Position numbers and translations under genes: made by a program. DNA of 45,376 nt from positions 1 through 45,376 of the IMG/VR virus record IMGVR_UViG_3300013104_000011; one strand, 5' to 3'. This stretch comes from a virus. Positions 1-6,301 of the stretch are shown here, one piece after another; the first letter of the stretch is position 1; every line of letters starts with the position of its first letter. The notes beneath the pieces were generated by a model. The model made no database searches, was not told where the DNA came from, and was given only the letters and a program-made list of their open reading frames with translations.

Positions 1-123
1 CCATAGTTCCTACCGAAGTAGACCCCCATCGGCTTACCACTCTTATCTTTCTTAGCTACGATAAAGGCCATAGACCCCTTAGCTTCTATAGTCTTTTGCC
101 ATCCCTCAAGATACAGGGCTACC
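1..123. repeat. Terminal direct repeat, left copy (circular overlap)
   Basis: The first 123 bases are identical to the last 123 bases of the window. The repeat lies inside a coding sequence. Merging the two copies gives one uninterrupted reading frame (glutamine amidotransferase), so the likely meaning is a circular or circularly permuted molecule of about 45,253 bp cut at an arbitrary point. A true short terminal repeat of the packaged DNA is the alternative. Confidence 0.95.
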
Positions 124-536
124 TCATACAGTAGTGCCTCACTGTCATTGAAGGAGCCGTCTCTCTGTTCTGACACGTACTCAACTCCAAACTTTTTATG
201 CTTAGTGCGCAATTCTTCGTCATTATAGATAACTCCGTTGTGGATTAACACGTAGTTATTTTCGAAGAAGTCTTTAGTACTATAGGGATGACATCCCGTC
301 CTCACGTTAAGCGTAGAGGTCGGCAATCGGTGATGGAACATTATCTCATCCGCCTTACTTCGTTTCAGTAGTTTGAGAATCCGCCCCTCTCTAGTATTGT
401 GGGTCAGTCTATTCTCCTGGGGGGCATAAAAGCCGAAGCCGTCAATTCCCCGGCTCCTCTGTGCTTTGTACCTCTTGAAAATAGTCTTGTTTACAGGTCT
501 ACCCGTAAAATCCTTGGAATATATAATTCCGCACAT
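1..536 (-). CDS. Class II glutamine amidotransferase, N-terminal part (continues across the circular junction)
   Basis: The frame opens at ATG 536 behind a strong AAAGGAG site. It encodes an N-terminal nucleophile (Ntn) amidotransferase domain like the one in GlmS. Met-Cys-Gly-Ile-Ile places the catalytic cysteine at position 2 after Met removal. RGIDGFGFY, HHRLPTST, HNGVIYND and a later ND-SE stretch match the glutamine-binding motifs of the family. These enzymes release ammonia from glutamine and pass it to a partner synthase. No sugar-isomerase domain follows. The frame is cut by the window start and resumes at the right end, giving 388 residues with an unknown C-terminal half. It is the last of a run that includes the amidoligase gene, with which phage-type GATases are known to associate. 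Ammonia or amide transfer together with the amidoligase is inferred. Confidence 0.9.
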   Translation of the reverse strand, partial: MCGIIYSKDFTGRPVNKTIFKRYKAQRSRGIDGFGFYAPQENRLTHNTREGRILKLLKRSKADEIMFHHRLPTSTLNVRTGCHPYSTKDFFENNYVLIHNGVIYNDEELRTKHKKFGVEYVSEQRDGSFNDSEALLYEVALYLEGWQKTIEAKGSMAFIVAKKDKSGKPMGVYFGRNY

Positions 537-539
537 AGG

Positions 540-749
540 CTAATCTCCTTTCTGTTGAATTAATTTAACTGTATGTTTAGCCACTATCTCAATCAGTTCA
601 TCAGCAAAAGCCAATTCGCTAAAATCAATACTATAATCGTCATCATCACTGAAGGTGGCTACTTCATTGTCCAGTAACCGATGTAGGGACTTTTTGACTG
701 TCCTTAACAGTATCTCATCCGGGTTGATAGGGGCTATAGCTGTTTTCAC
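540..749 (-). CDS. Small acidic helical protein of unknown function
   Basis: A 69-residue protein starting at GTG 749 behind GAAAGGAC. It has a central DDDD stretch flanked by predicted helices and no recognisable domain. It sits four bases ahead of the glutamine amidotransferase start and 13 bases behind the amidoligase stop, so it is co-transcribed and probably part of the same pathway or complex. A CACGTG palindrome (745-754) overlaps its start codon. I do not recognise a family. Confidence 0.6.
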   Translation of the reverse strand: MKTAIAPINPDEILLRTVKKSLHRLLDNEVATFSDDDDYSIDFSELAFADELIEIVAKHTVKLIQQKGD

Positions 750-754
750 GTGAA
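745..754. promoter_or_regulatory. TTCACGTGAA palindrome (site 1 of a cluster)
   Basis: A perfect 10-bp palindrome with the CACGTG core of bacterial parS sites, overlapping the GTG start of the 69-aa gene. Related sites are at 1339-1348, 3907-3918, 4071-4084 and 4309-4322. The match to full parS is only partial, so an operator for an unknown regulator is equally possible. Confidence 0.4.
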
Positions 755-762
755 GTCCTTTC

Positions 763-2028
763 TTATACTGTTACCATATTATTTATCTCACGACTGGTGT
801 TTCTAGACACAAAATTTTCAAACGTACCCAGTGGCTCTAGATTCTTGGCTCGCAGAAGAGCCATATCCGGGCTTCTTCCGAACTCTGTGATGTTAAAGTC
901 ATACTCTCTCTGTTGTTCTCTGGTTAGAGGTTGACACATTATACTGTGCCAATTATTTATATACATCCCCCACTCCCTGCGTAGACGGGACATTCTGATT
1001 TTTTCATCTGTGGTCAACTCTTTGATGGTATATTTTAACCCTCTATCCTCTTTAAGCTTCTTAAAGCTCTTGTCCTTTGGCTTAATCTCCTTGATAGTAG
1101 AATTAAGTATCCTTAGCTGTTCTGGCGTATCGTAAAATCTAGCTATAGAGCCACTCCCATCACTAAATCCGAATCTCTTGCCTAATTCCTTAACGGTCAG
1201 CCGAGCGTCCTTATAGAACTTTAGCGTCTTAGCAATCGCCTGGATGTACTCGTACACCGCATCCGGCCTATTGTAGCAGGTTTCAAACAGCCTATACTCT
1301 ATACACCTTCCGCCTTGAGTATAGATTGCCGAATACTTTTCACGTGAACTAATCTGAGGCTGTCTGTAGCCAAGTCCTCTCGATTGATGACCGGCACTAG
1401 CGATAAAGAACAATGCTGGTAATAGTTTAGAAACCTCTCTGGTAAAGTTAGCCAGCTTGGCTCTAGGTAGGAGTGTCTGTGCGTTAAAGTCGCCACCCCT
1501 CAGGAGTGTTATATGCATACCTGCTCCGTGTACATCTATAGAACTGTTGCATTCTTCCTCGGCTAAAGCCTTGAACGCCTTAACCCAGTGGTGAAAGTCA
1601 TCTAGGTTATCTACCGGGAAAGTACAGGTAAACTCTGAGTCAACAGAGCCATCCTCATAGAAGTGGGCATGTGTCAACCTCTGACGTACTTCTACCGGGA
1701 CATAGCTTTTCATAAAGCTATCACAGGTTTCTTCGTCGTAGTAACTACCCGATGTCCCCTCTCCTCCACAGTTGCCACAAGTCATTGTTCCTTCTCCTGA
1801 GCAGTGGTTGCACTCGGTCAGAACTGGGTCTCCAGATATTCTGGTGGTATTATCGCTTTCGCTGAAGCCTTCGCCCTCGCACCAGTGACAGTCTACGCTC
1901 CCATGCCCCTCGCACTCTTCGCACCGTCTATCCCCGTCTCTACCAATATCACCCTCAAGTTCAAACTTGATGTGAGTGAAACCGCACCCCTTAATGAACT
2001 CTATCGCCTCTTTAGTAGCAGATGTCAT
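763..2028 (-). CDS. Putative amidoligase (COOH-NH2 ligase, ATP-grasp type) with inserted DnaJ-type zinc finger
   Basis: A 421-residue protein starting at ATG 2028 behind GGGGATAG. The scaffold matches Amidoligase_2-type enzymes, which use ATP to join a carboxylate to an amine. FELEGD (22-27) is the family's early strand, DGS lies at 126-128, a GxHITL strand with His168 and His172 at 167-175, and the characteristic IEYRLFE at 243-249 is followed by a helix. Between the first strand and DGS sit four CxxCxGxG-like units (cysteines 36/39, 47/50, 73/76, 84/87), the pattern of the DnaJ cysteine-rich domain that binds two zinc ions. That fold is not standard in amidoligases and may bind a protein or RNA substrate. 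The gene lies between a metallophosphoesterase and a glutamine amidotransferase gene. The family call rests on motifs read by eye; the substrate is unknown. Confidence 0.75.
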   Translation of the reverse strand: MTSATKEAIEFIKGCGFTHIKFELEGDIGRDGDRRCEECEGHGSVDCHWCEGEGFSESDNTTRISGDPVLTECNHCSGEGTMTCGNCGGEGTSGSYYDEETCDSFMKSYVPVEVRQRLTHAHFYEDGSVDSEFTCTFPVDNLDDFHHWVKAFKALAEEECNSSIDVHGAGMHITLLRGGDFNAQTLLPRAKLANFTREVSKLLPALFFIASAGHQSRGLGYRQPQISSREKYSAIYTQGGRCIEYRLFETCYNRPDAVYEYIQAIAKTLKFYKDARLTVKELGKRFGFSDGSGSIARFYDTPEQLRILNSTIKEIKPKDKSFKKLKEDRGLKYTIKELTTDEKIRMSRLRREWGMYINNWHSIMCQPLTREQQREYDFNITEFGRSPDMALLRAKNLEPLGTFENFVSRNTSREINNMVTV

Positions 2029-2085
2029 ATCTATCCCCCTATTGACACCTTAAAGTTAATATTGTCTAACCGAACTGTGGTTTCC

Positions 2086-2613
2086 TTATAGGCTTACTCC
2101 CCCTATTAACTTTTGACTCAACATCACCGGCGATAAGCCGGTCTTTTCTAAAGCTATCTCAATGTGATAGCTGTGGTCGTAGAAAGGCTTAATCTCCTCA
2201 TCCCTGTGTAGGTCTCCATGAGTGTGACCGTGTATATTTATCTCGGTATACGGATAGTGACTGTGGTCTTTAGGTATATGGGAAAACAGAACACGCTTGC
2301 CAAAATACTTACCAATAAACGAACTACAAACGAAGTCCCAACCTCTCTCGTAATACCAGCTATCAGACTTGTTATCGTGATTACCTCTGACTAACACCTT
2401 TCGTCTAGGTGGTGTTGTCTCTGTAAAAGCCCTGTGCCAGTAATCATCAGTACCGATACAGAAGTCACCCAGATGTATCAGAGTGCTATCCTCTGGTAAG
2501 CTTGCCAGCTTGTCAAATATCTGTTGCTCAAACCCTTTCGGTCTGATACCGAACTTAGAGGACATCATCTCGTGTCCGAAGTGTGTATCAGTTATCAGAT
2601 GTATAGGCTTCAT
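2086..2613 (-). CDS. Calcineurin-like metallophosphoesterase
   Basis: A 175-residue protein. ATG 2613 is chosen because GAGGAG lies eight bases upstream; a longer frame from 2628 is open but lacks this. All metal-binding motifs of the family are present: DTH (Asp9, His11), GD (Asp50), GNHD (78-80), SH (His112) and GHTH (129-132). These enzymes hydrolyse phosphomono- or diesters with two metal ions. The start overlaps the upstream nucleotidyltransferase gene by about 26 bases, so the two are translationally coupled. Phages often pair such an enzyme with an RlaP-type nucleotidyltransferase. The substrate here, nucleotide, RNA end or modified metabolite, cannot be read from the sequence. Confidence 0.88.
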   Translation of the reverse strand: MKPIHLITDTHFGHEMMSSKFGIRPKGFEQQIFDKLASLPEDSTLIHLGDFCIGTDDYWHRAFTETTPPRRKVLVRGNHDNKSDSWYYERGWDFVCSSFIGKYFGKRVLFSHIPKDHSHYPYTEINIHGHTHGDLHRDEEIKPFYDHSYHIEIALEKTGLSPVMLSQKLIGGVSL

Positions 2614-3277
2614 AGATGAACTCCTCAATCCAGTCTATATCTGGTTTTAATTTATCGGCTTTGGCATACGCCTCTGTTAAACGACCCTGCATTATCTGAA
2701 ACATCTCTGTCAGTTTAGGTATGTGTCTCTGTATCTCTGCTACAGTCAACGGCTTAATCATCAATAAGAACTCTCTAATATCAGGCTCGTCTATCTGACA
2801 GTGGAATTGTCCTGTCTCTAAAAACTTAGAGGCTTGCCATAGGACTCTGATATAGGCTACCGCAAACTTCGATGTTCGCTCTTGCCCCTTGACTCCTTGA
2901 CTCTCAAACAGATTCATCTTGTTATATTGGTTATGGGCATAGCCCCTAGAAGCCTCAACGAACCTGTCCGTATCTATGAACTTCTGCCAGTTGGCCCTCA
3001 TCTTATCGGCTATCGGCGTTGTCTCTGTTATTTGATTGCTAAAGAACACCTCTAAAATAGTGGCGTTACCTTGAACCGCCAATTTACAGAAGTCGGCCAG
3101 CTCGTAGCTGGTGTTATCTTCATCGCCCTCTATCCAGCTAGTGTTTTGAATCCTCCGAAAAGGTGATAGCACTTCTTTCAACGGGTGGATATGAATACCC
3201 CTATAATCGTAATCTGAATTAGGGTTATCTAAGCCGTGTAATCTTGAACCTACTACAACTTTGGTCAATATCTTCAT
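2588..3277 (-). CDS. RlaP-family nucleotidyltransferase-like protein
   Basis: A 229-residue protein starting at ATG 3277 behind GAGGTG. The N-terminus carries GSRLHGL (10-16) followed by DYD (Asp22, Asp24), the pol-beta nucleotidyltransferase signature in the form seen in predicted RNA-ligase-associated nucleotidyltransferases, common in phages. The rest is helical. Known members are proposed to act on RNA or nucleotides, but few are characterised. It overlaps the phosphoesterase gene downstream and the 72-aa gene upstream, and is downstream of a transcript region containing a tRNA-like fold, so an RNA substrate is a reasonable inference. Confidence 0.8.
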   Translation of the reverse strand: MKILTKVVVGSRLHGLDNPNSDYDYRGIHIHPLKEVLSPFRRIQNTSWIEGDEDNTSYELADFCKLAVQGNATILEVFFSNQITETTPIADKMRANWQKFIDTDRFVEASRGYAHNQYNKMNLFESQGVKGQERTSKFAVAYIRVLWQASKFLETGQFHCQIDEPDIREFLLMIKPLTVAEIQRHIPKLTEMFQIMQGRLTEAYAKADKLKPDIDWIEEFIYEAYTSDN

Positions 3278-3492
3278 CTCTGCACCTCAAACTCTTTATC
3301 GTCAAACACTATCCGAAAAACACCTGTGGCATTATCACAGTCTATAAATATCCGCTTGCCATTCTTAGGGTAGAGCCAGATACCATCTCGGCTATTTCTG
3401 TCTCCGTCAAACTGCAAATCACCAGACTTCTCAATCTCTCTCCAGCCAGATGAATGCTTCCGCCTCGTGGCCTTAAACTTAATCTCCGACAT
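3274..3492 (-). CDS. Small protein of unknown function, first gene after the RNA leader
   Basis: 72 residues, starting at ATG 3492 with GGGGGAACAG just upstream. It is rich in charged residues and beta-prone (GIWLYPKNGKRIFIDCDN), with no recognised motif. The stop overlaps the start of the nucleotidyltransferase gene (ATGA), showing coupling. It is the first translated gene after the long non-coding leader that begins near 4.78 kb. Confidence 0.65.
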   Translation of the reverse strand: MSEIKFKATRRKHSSGWREIEKSGDLQFDGDRNSRDGIWLYPKNGKRIFIDCDNATGVFRIVFDDKEFEVQR

Positions 3493-3626
3493 CTGTTCCC
3501 CCTATCCTTAAGTTTATGGCTACCAGCTCGCCGCCAGCCCCTCAATCCCCGAACATACTCTGTTCTTTCATAAGAGTTCCTGTTTTGCCCCGACAGCTAG
3601 GGAGTTACACCCTTCTGACGGCTCAC

Positions 3627-3713
3627 TGGTGGCGTGACTAGGTACTGCCCCTAGCGAATCACAATGATACCTGTTTTACGGACAGGTCGGCTTCTTTAGC
3701 CGGTTATCACGCC
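3627..3713 (-). tRNA. tRNA-Tyr(GUA)-like element with non-canonical D and T loops
   Basis: On the minus strand an 87-nt segment folds as a type II cloverleaf. The acceptor stem is GGCGTGA paired with TCACGCC, followed by A and an encoded CCA. The anticodon arm is CCTGT-CCGTAAA-ACAGG with anticodon GTA. A TATCATTGTGAT variable arm and a 5-7-5 T-position arm (CTAGG-GGCAGTA-CCTAG) follow. G1-C72, A73, GUA and a long variable arm are the known bacterial TyrRS identity features. However, U33 is C, the T loop lacks TTC and the D loop (TAAAGAA) lacks GG, with four rather than two bases before the D stem. It may be a degenerate tRNA or a mimic rather than a working elongator tRNA. Confidence 0.5.
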
Positions 3714-3720
3714 ATAAAGA

Positions 3721-3803
3721 GTATCAATCAGTTATATTTATAACCATCACACCTCGATTGTACGAGAATCCTACGCTAAGAACGCCGGTGTCACGATTGA
3801 TAC
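3721..3803 (-). ncRNA. Structured RNA unit closed by a 9-bp stem
   Basis: GTATCAATC at one end and GATTGATAC at the other form a perfect 9-bp closing stem around a tRNA-sized interior. Inside are hairpins GTTAT-AAAT-ATAAC and TCTCG-TACAAT-CGAGG and a 5-bp ACACC/GGTGT helix. It starts seven bases from the tRNA-Tyr-like element. It lacks an encoded CCA and a recognisable anticodon arm, so I do not call it a tRNA. Confidence 0.4.
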
Positions 3804-3804
3804 C

Positions 3805-3881
3805 CCTAAACTGCCCACAACCCCATGTCTAGATGACGACATTGCCAGATGAGGCTGTTACCTAGTTATGGACAGTTTAGG
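3805..3881 (-). ncRNA. Structured RNA unit closed by a 9-bp stem
   Basis: CCTAAACTG and CAGTTTAGG form a perfect 9-bp closing stem one base from the previous unit, with an internal ATGTC/GACAT hairpin. The 77-nt length is tRNA-like, but no T arm, D arm or anticodon arm fits. Which strand is functional is inferred from the leftward promoter upstream. Confidence 0.35.
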
Positions 3882-3906
3882 TAGCACGGAGTTAGCAGAG
3901 CAAGCC

Positions 3907-3918
3907 TTTCACGTGAAA
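3907..3918. promoter_or_regulatory. TTTCACGTGAAA palindrome
   Basis: A perfect 12-bp palindrome containing the parS core CACGTG, in the non-coding leader. A second, parS-like variant (GTTTCATGTGAAAC) lies at 4071-4084 and a half-preserved copy at 4309-4322. No ParB is encoded in the window, so any ParB would have to come from the host. Confidence 0.45.
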
Positions 3919-4070
3919 ACTAAGCCCCAGATATATGAAGGCCACAATGATGACAGAAGCCATCAAAGCTACTAAAGCTGTGTTCGCACTCCATTAGCTC
4001 ACTACCTGATTATTTTTTATCGCACTCAGAACTATATCGAGATTGACTTCTTTCGATACTAATTTGCGCT

Positions 4071-4084
4071 GTTTCATGTGAAAC
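4071..4084. promoter_or_regulatory. parS-like site (14 of 16 with one flank)
   Basis: With flanks the minus-strand 16-mer GGTTTCACATGAAACA differs from the common parS sequence TGTTTCACGTGAAACA at two positions. It is the closest of five related sites in the first 4.4 kb. Binding by a host ParB is possible but unproven. Confidence 0.45.
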
Positions 4085-4087
4085 CCC

Positions 4088-4177
4088 CTAGACCACTTGA
4101 TACGTTAAAGCTGTGTCATTGTCAAGACCCAGTTCGCAGTAAATATCGCTAATTGCCCTTGATTCTTCTATTGACAT
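4088..4177 (-). CDS. Possible 29-residue peptide
   Basis: A short frame from ATG 4177, preceded by AAGGGGGCAAG, a fair ribosome site. The product is an acidic helical peptide (MSIEESRAISDIYCELG...). The frame stays open upstream to 4348 with only GTG starts lacking ribosome sites. It lies inside a leader otherwise devoid of genes, so it may be a leader peptide or chance. Confidence 0.3.
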   Translation of the reverse strand: MSIEESRAISDIYCELGLDNDTALTYQVV

Positions 4178-4787
4178 CTTGCCCCCTTTTGACGCACTTA
4201 TAGCTTGCCCTATTAACTCCGTACTATCCCTTGAGTGGGATATTGCCAACACTAGCCGACAATATCCGCCCGGACGCACCTCTCTCTCAATCGCTCTTCG
4301 CTGTAATGTTTCCACGTGAAAATAGCTAGCTACTCGATAGCCTAACACGCAGGTATAGATTGACCACTAGAGGATAATCCTTTCTCCTAATTTTTAAGGT
4401 ACTCTGGACAAGACAAACACTGTGTGTTCGATATTACCCCTAAAGCCGTAACTAGAGCTTTAGAATATCAAGACTAATAAGTACTGTCTGAGCCTCGGCT
4501 ATTGCTACGTCTTACTGATATATAAGTTAGTTACTCCTATACCTGTAGACTAATAGTTTCAGTCATCAAGATGACCTAACAGTTCAACACTTTAGACCTC
4601 TGTTATTAGGAGTAGCAGAACTGCTCCTCTAATATTAGCTAGCCTAAAGAACATCCCTGTAATAGCTGTACTTTTTGAATACTACGCTTTACCTTGCCAG
4701 ATTGTCGTCCCTGTTACACCCTTGTTAACTTCTCCGCTGTCAAAAATATGTGACTCGCTGGATGATGTGGCTGAGTGAACTGTATCC

Positions 4788-4816
4788 ATTGTATCAAACG
4801 CTTACGGCATTGTCAA
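4788..4816 (-). promoter_or_regulatory. Sigma70-type promoter, leftward operon
   Basis: TTGACA (4811-4816) and TACAAT (4788-4793) on the minus strand, separated by 17 bases. Transcription would begin near 4781 and run into the structured leader and then the nucleotidyltransferase-phosphoesterase-amidoligase-amidotransferase genes. Unlike the leaderless promoters elsewhere, it is about 1.3 kb from the first robust gene. Confidence 0.8.
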
Positions 4817-4959
4817 CTAGATTTTTCAGAGCTTTGATGTTTTAATATCGTTGACCCCGGTTGACCTGATTGATTTAACCTGTTGCGCCTGATTGTTAAG
4901 GATAATCACCACTATTAATGATGATACAAGTTATTATATAGTAATGCTTATGGCTTGTA

Positions 4960-4975
4960 TGTGATATTCATCACA
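4960..4975. promoter_or_regulatory. CRP/FNR-like palindrome upstream of small terminase
   Basis: TGTGATATTCATCACA fits the TGTGA-N6-TCACA pattern of CRP-family sites. Its centre is about 85 bases upstream of the predicted start of the terminase transcript. A near-identical copy with the same preceding GTA and following AA is at 6048-6063. The binding protein is unknown; none is encoded in the window that I recognise. Confidence 0.5.
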
Positions 4976-5017
4976 AACTTGAAAAGAAATTGATTATATT
5001 GTTTGGCTATCATAAAG

Positions 5018-5046
5018 TTGACATCCTAACAAATAACTGGGATAAT
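5018..5046 (+). promoter_or_regulatory. Sigma70-type promoter giving a leaderless small-terminase mRNA
   Basis: TTGACA (5018-5023), 17-base spacer, GATAAT (5041-5046), then seven bases to ATG 5054. The expected transcription start coincides with the start codon, and there is no Shine-Dalgarno sequence between. Confidence 0.8.
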
Positions 5047-5053
5047 TAATTAC

Positions 5054-5491
5054 ATGGCAACAGAATTGACAGTAAGTAAAAAAGCTGGCAGAAAACCCTT
5101 AGATAGACCTAAAGTTGACACTAAGCCAAATCAATGGGTTAGTAATCCTAAGCAGGAAACTTTCATGTTCCACTATCTTGACCCCACGTCAAAAACCTTC
5201 GGTAATATCTATCAGTCAGGGCTATTAGCCGGGTATAGTGACAGCTACGCAAAAAAGTTGGCTAGTAAGTCTATAGCTAATCAATGGATTGGCGATTACG
5301 TAAATAAGATGGTCTTACAACCCGACCACATAGTACAGGGCATCCAAAAACTTGCTATAACATCTATTAGGGATTCTGACAAACTTAGGGCATACGAGCT
5401 TTTAGCTAAGATGCAAGGTATGCTAATTGACAGAAGCGCAAATCTAACGGCTAATGTATCACTAGAACAGTTAATTGATGGCTTGAAATAA
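5054..5491 (+). CDS. terS: Terminase small subunit
   Basis: A 145-residue protein. A basic N-terminus (KKAGRKPLDR) is followed by NPKQETFMFHY, TFGNIYQSGLLAGYSDSYAKKLAS and a helical C-terminal part ending in an LRAYELLAKMQGM element. This order is typical of phage small terminases with a helix-turn-helix DNA-recognition part and an oligomerisation region. It recognises the packaging site and loads the large subunit. It stands alone under its own promoter and is followed by a hairpin terminator at 5523-5550. The large subunit gene is 3.2 kb away, an unusual separation, with the gene-poor region 5.5-6.4 kb between them. No other start fits; initiation looks leaderless. Confidence 0.82.
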   Translation: MATELTVSKKAGRKPLDRPKVDTKPNQWVSNPKQETFMFHYLDPTSKTFGNIYQSGLLAGYSDSYAKKLASKSIANQWIGDYVNKMVLQPDHIVQGIQKLAITSIRDSDKLRAYELLAKMQGMLIDRSANLTANVSLEQLIDGLK

Positions 5492-5522
5492 TTATGTTCT
5501 AGTAAACCTACTAGATAATAAA

Positions 5523-5550
5523 AAAGAGGCTAGTCAATGCCAGCCTCTTT
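5523..5550. terminator. Hairpin terminator after small terminase
   Basis: AAAGAGGCT and AGCCTCTTT form a perfect 9-bp stem. The A-run just before it (5518-5525) makes a U-tract for leftward transcripts, so it best serves the minus-strand gene at 5566-5670, and it also ends the terminase transcript. Confidence 0.75.
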
Positions 5551-5565
5551 AACACCCCTGTAAAC

Positions 5566-5670
5566 TTAACCCCAGAACACTACAGACCAGATAACCGCAC
5601 AGATGACAACCCAGAGGATATATTGTCTTGTATCCCTTGATAGCCATCGACCAGTCTTCTCATATTCCAT
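5566..5670 (-). CDS. Small single-span membrane protein
   Basis: A 34-residue protein from ATG 5670 with AAAGGAT seven bases upstream. A charged N-terminus (MEYEKTGRWLSRDTRQ) is followed by one hydrophobic span (YILWVVICAVIWSVVFW). The terminator hairpin lies 16 bases past its stop with a U-tract in this direction. Function unknown; such mini membrane proteins in phages are often host-takeover or lysis modulators. Confidence 0.55.
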   Translation of the reverse strand: MEYEKTGRWLSRDTRQYILWVVICAVIWSVVFWG

Positions 5671-6047
5671 AACATTTATCCTTTCTTGTCAACTTCCCCG
5701 CTGATTTTGATTGTCCAAGATTGTCTTAAACCCTAACAACCTTAGTTACTTTGTAGTAATGTGCTAAGTGCTTAGCGAACTCAAGCCCGGTATTGTGATA
5801 GTCCATAGCGACTCCTTAATCTTATAGTGACTTAATTGCCACCTGTAGGAGCCGTTAAATCGGCTCGAACAGCTAGTAACTAAATGCTCAGAAACACGTA
5901 AGCCCGAGCAGCATCCTTGCTACAATTTACCAGGCAAGCAGTACCGATTATCCGAACTCTGGTAGTTAGTTTATTCCGCTTCATTTACTTATCCCTTCTT
6001 AATTATTAATGAACTACTATAAGCATACCATAGGCAGAATCCGTGTA

Positions 6048-6063
6048 TGTGATATTAATCACA
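6048..6063. promoter_or_regulatory. CRP/FNR-like perfect palindrome
   Basis: TGTGATATTAATCACA is a perfect palindrome and differs by one base from the site at 4960-4975. It is eleven bases from a consensus DnaA box, so it could be an origin-associated protein site as well as a transcriptional operator. Confidence 0.5.
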
Positions 6064-6073
6064 AAACTAAGAC

Positions 6074-6082
6074 TTATCCACA
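6074..6082 (+). promoter_or_regulatory. Consensus DnaA box
   Basis: TTATCCACA matches the TTWTNCACA DnaA box exactly. It is followed by an AT-rich stretch (6107-6130) suited to unwinding. With no phage initiator, helicase or polymerase recognisable, recruitment of host DnaA is a reasonable inference, although one box alone is weak evidence. Confidence 0.5.
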
Positions 6083-6301
6083 GTAACAGGGGTGAGCTAC
6101 AGAAAACATGTTATAATATGTTTTTATACCCACTACTGTTAAGGATGTCAAAAACACGGGATTATATAAAGGCTTCAAAGAGCTTATTGACATGCTGTCA
6201 AGTATATGATGTAGTATACTACTAACACCTTATAGTGGTACCTATTACTAATAGATGTTCTAATAAGTTATTAAGCAGAAAGCTTGACGATTTGTCGAAA
6301 A

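Larger units (their letters stand above)
3493..4787 (-). other. Long structured non-coding leader of the leftward operon
   Basis: About 1.3 kb with no convincing gene, transcribed leftward from the promoter at 4788-4816. It contains the tRNA-Tyr-like element (3627-3713), then two further tRNA-sized units closed by perfect 9-bp stems: 3721-3803 (GTATCAATC/GATTGATAC) and 3805-3881 (CCTAAACTG/CAGTTTAGG). More local hairpins occur, such as TATCGA/TCGATA near 4035-4058 and GTCATC/GATGAC near 4562. Three CACGTG-like palindromes also lie here. A 30-codon frame at 4088-4177 is the only coding candidate. No known RNA family was recognised apart from the tRNA-like fold. Confidence 0.6.

Noticed and set aside
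3721-3881. Two more tRNAs next to the tRNA-Tyr-like element
   Set aside because: They have acceptor-like closing stems and tRNA size but no anticodon arm, T arm or CCA, so they are reported only as structured units.
4088-4348. 86-codon frame on the minus strand
   Set aside because: Only GTG starts without ribosome sites upstream of 4177; composition unlike neighbours. Only the last 30 codons are kept, at low confidence.
6043-6225. 60-codon rightward frame over the DnaA box region
   Set aside because: No ribosome site, odd composition, and it runs through palindromic regulatory sequence.
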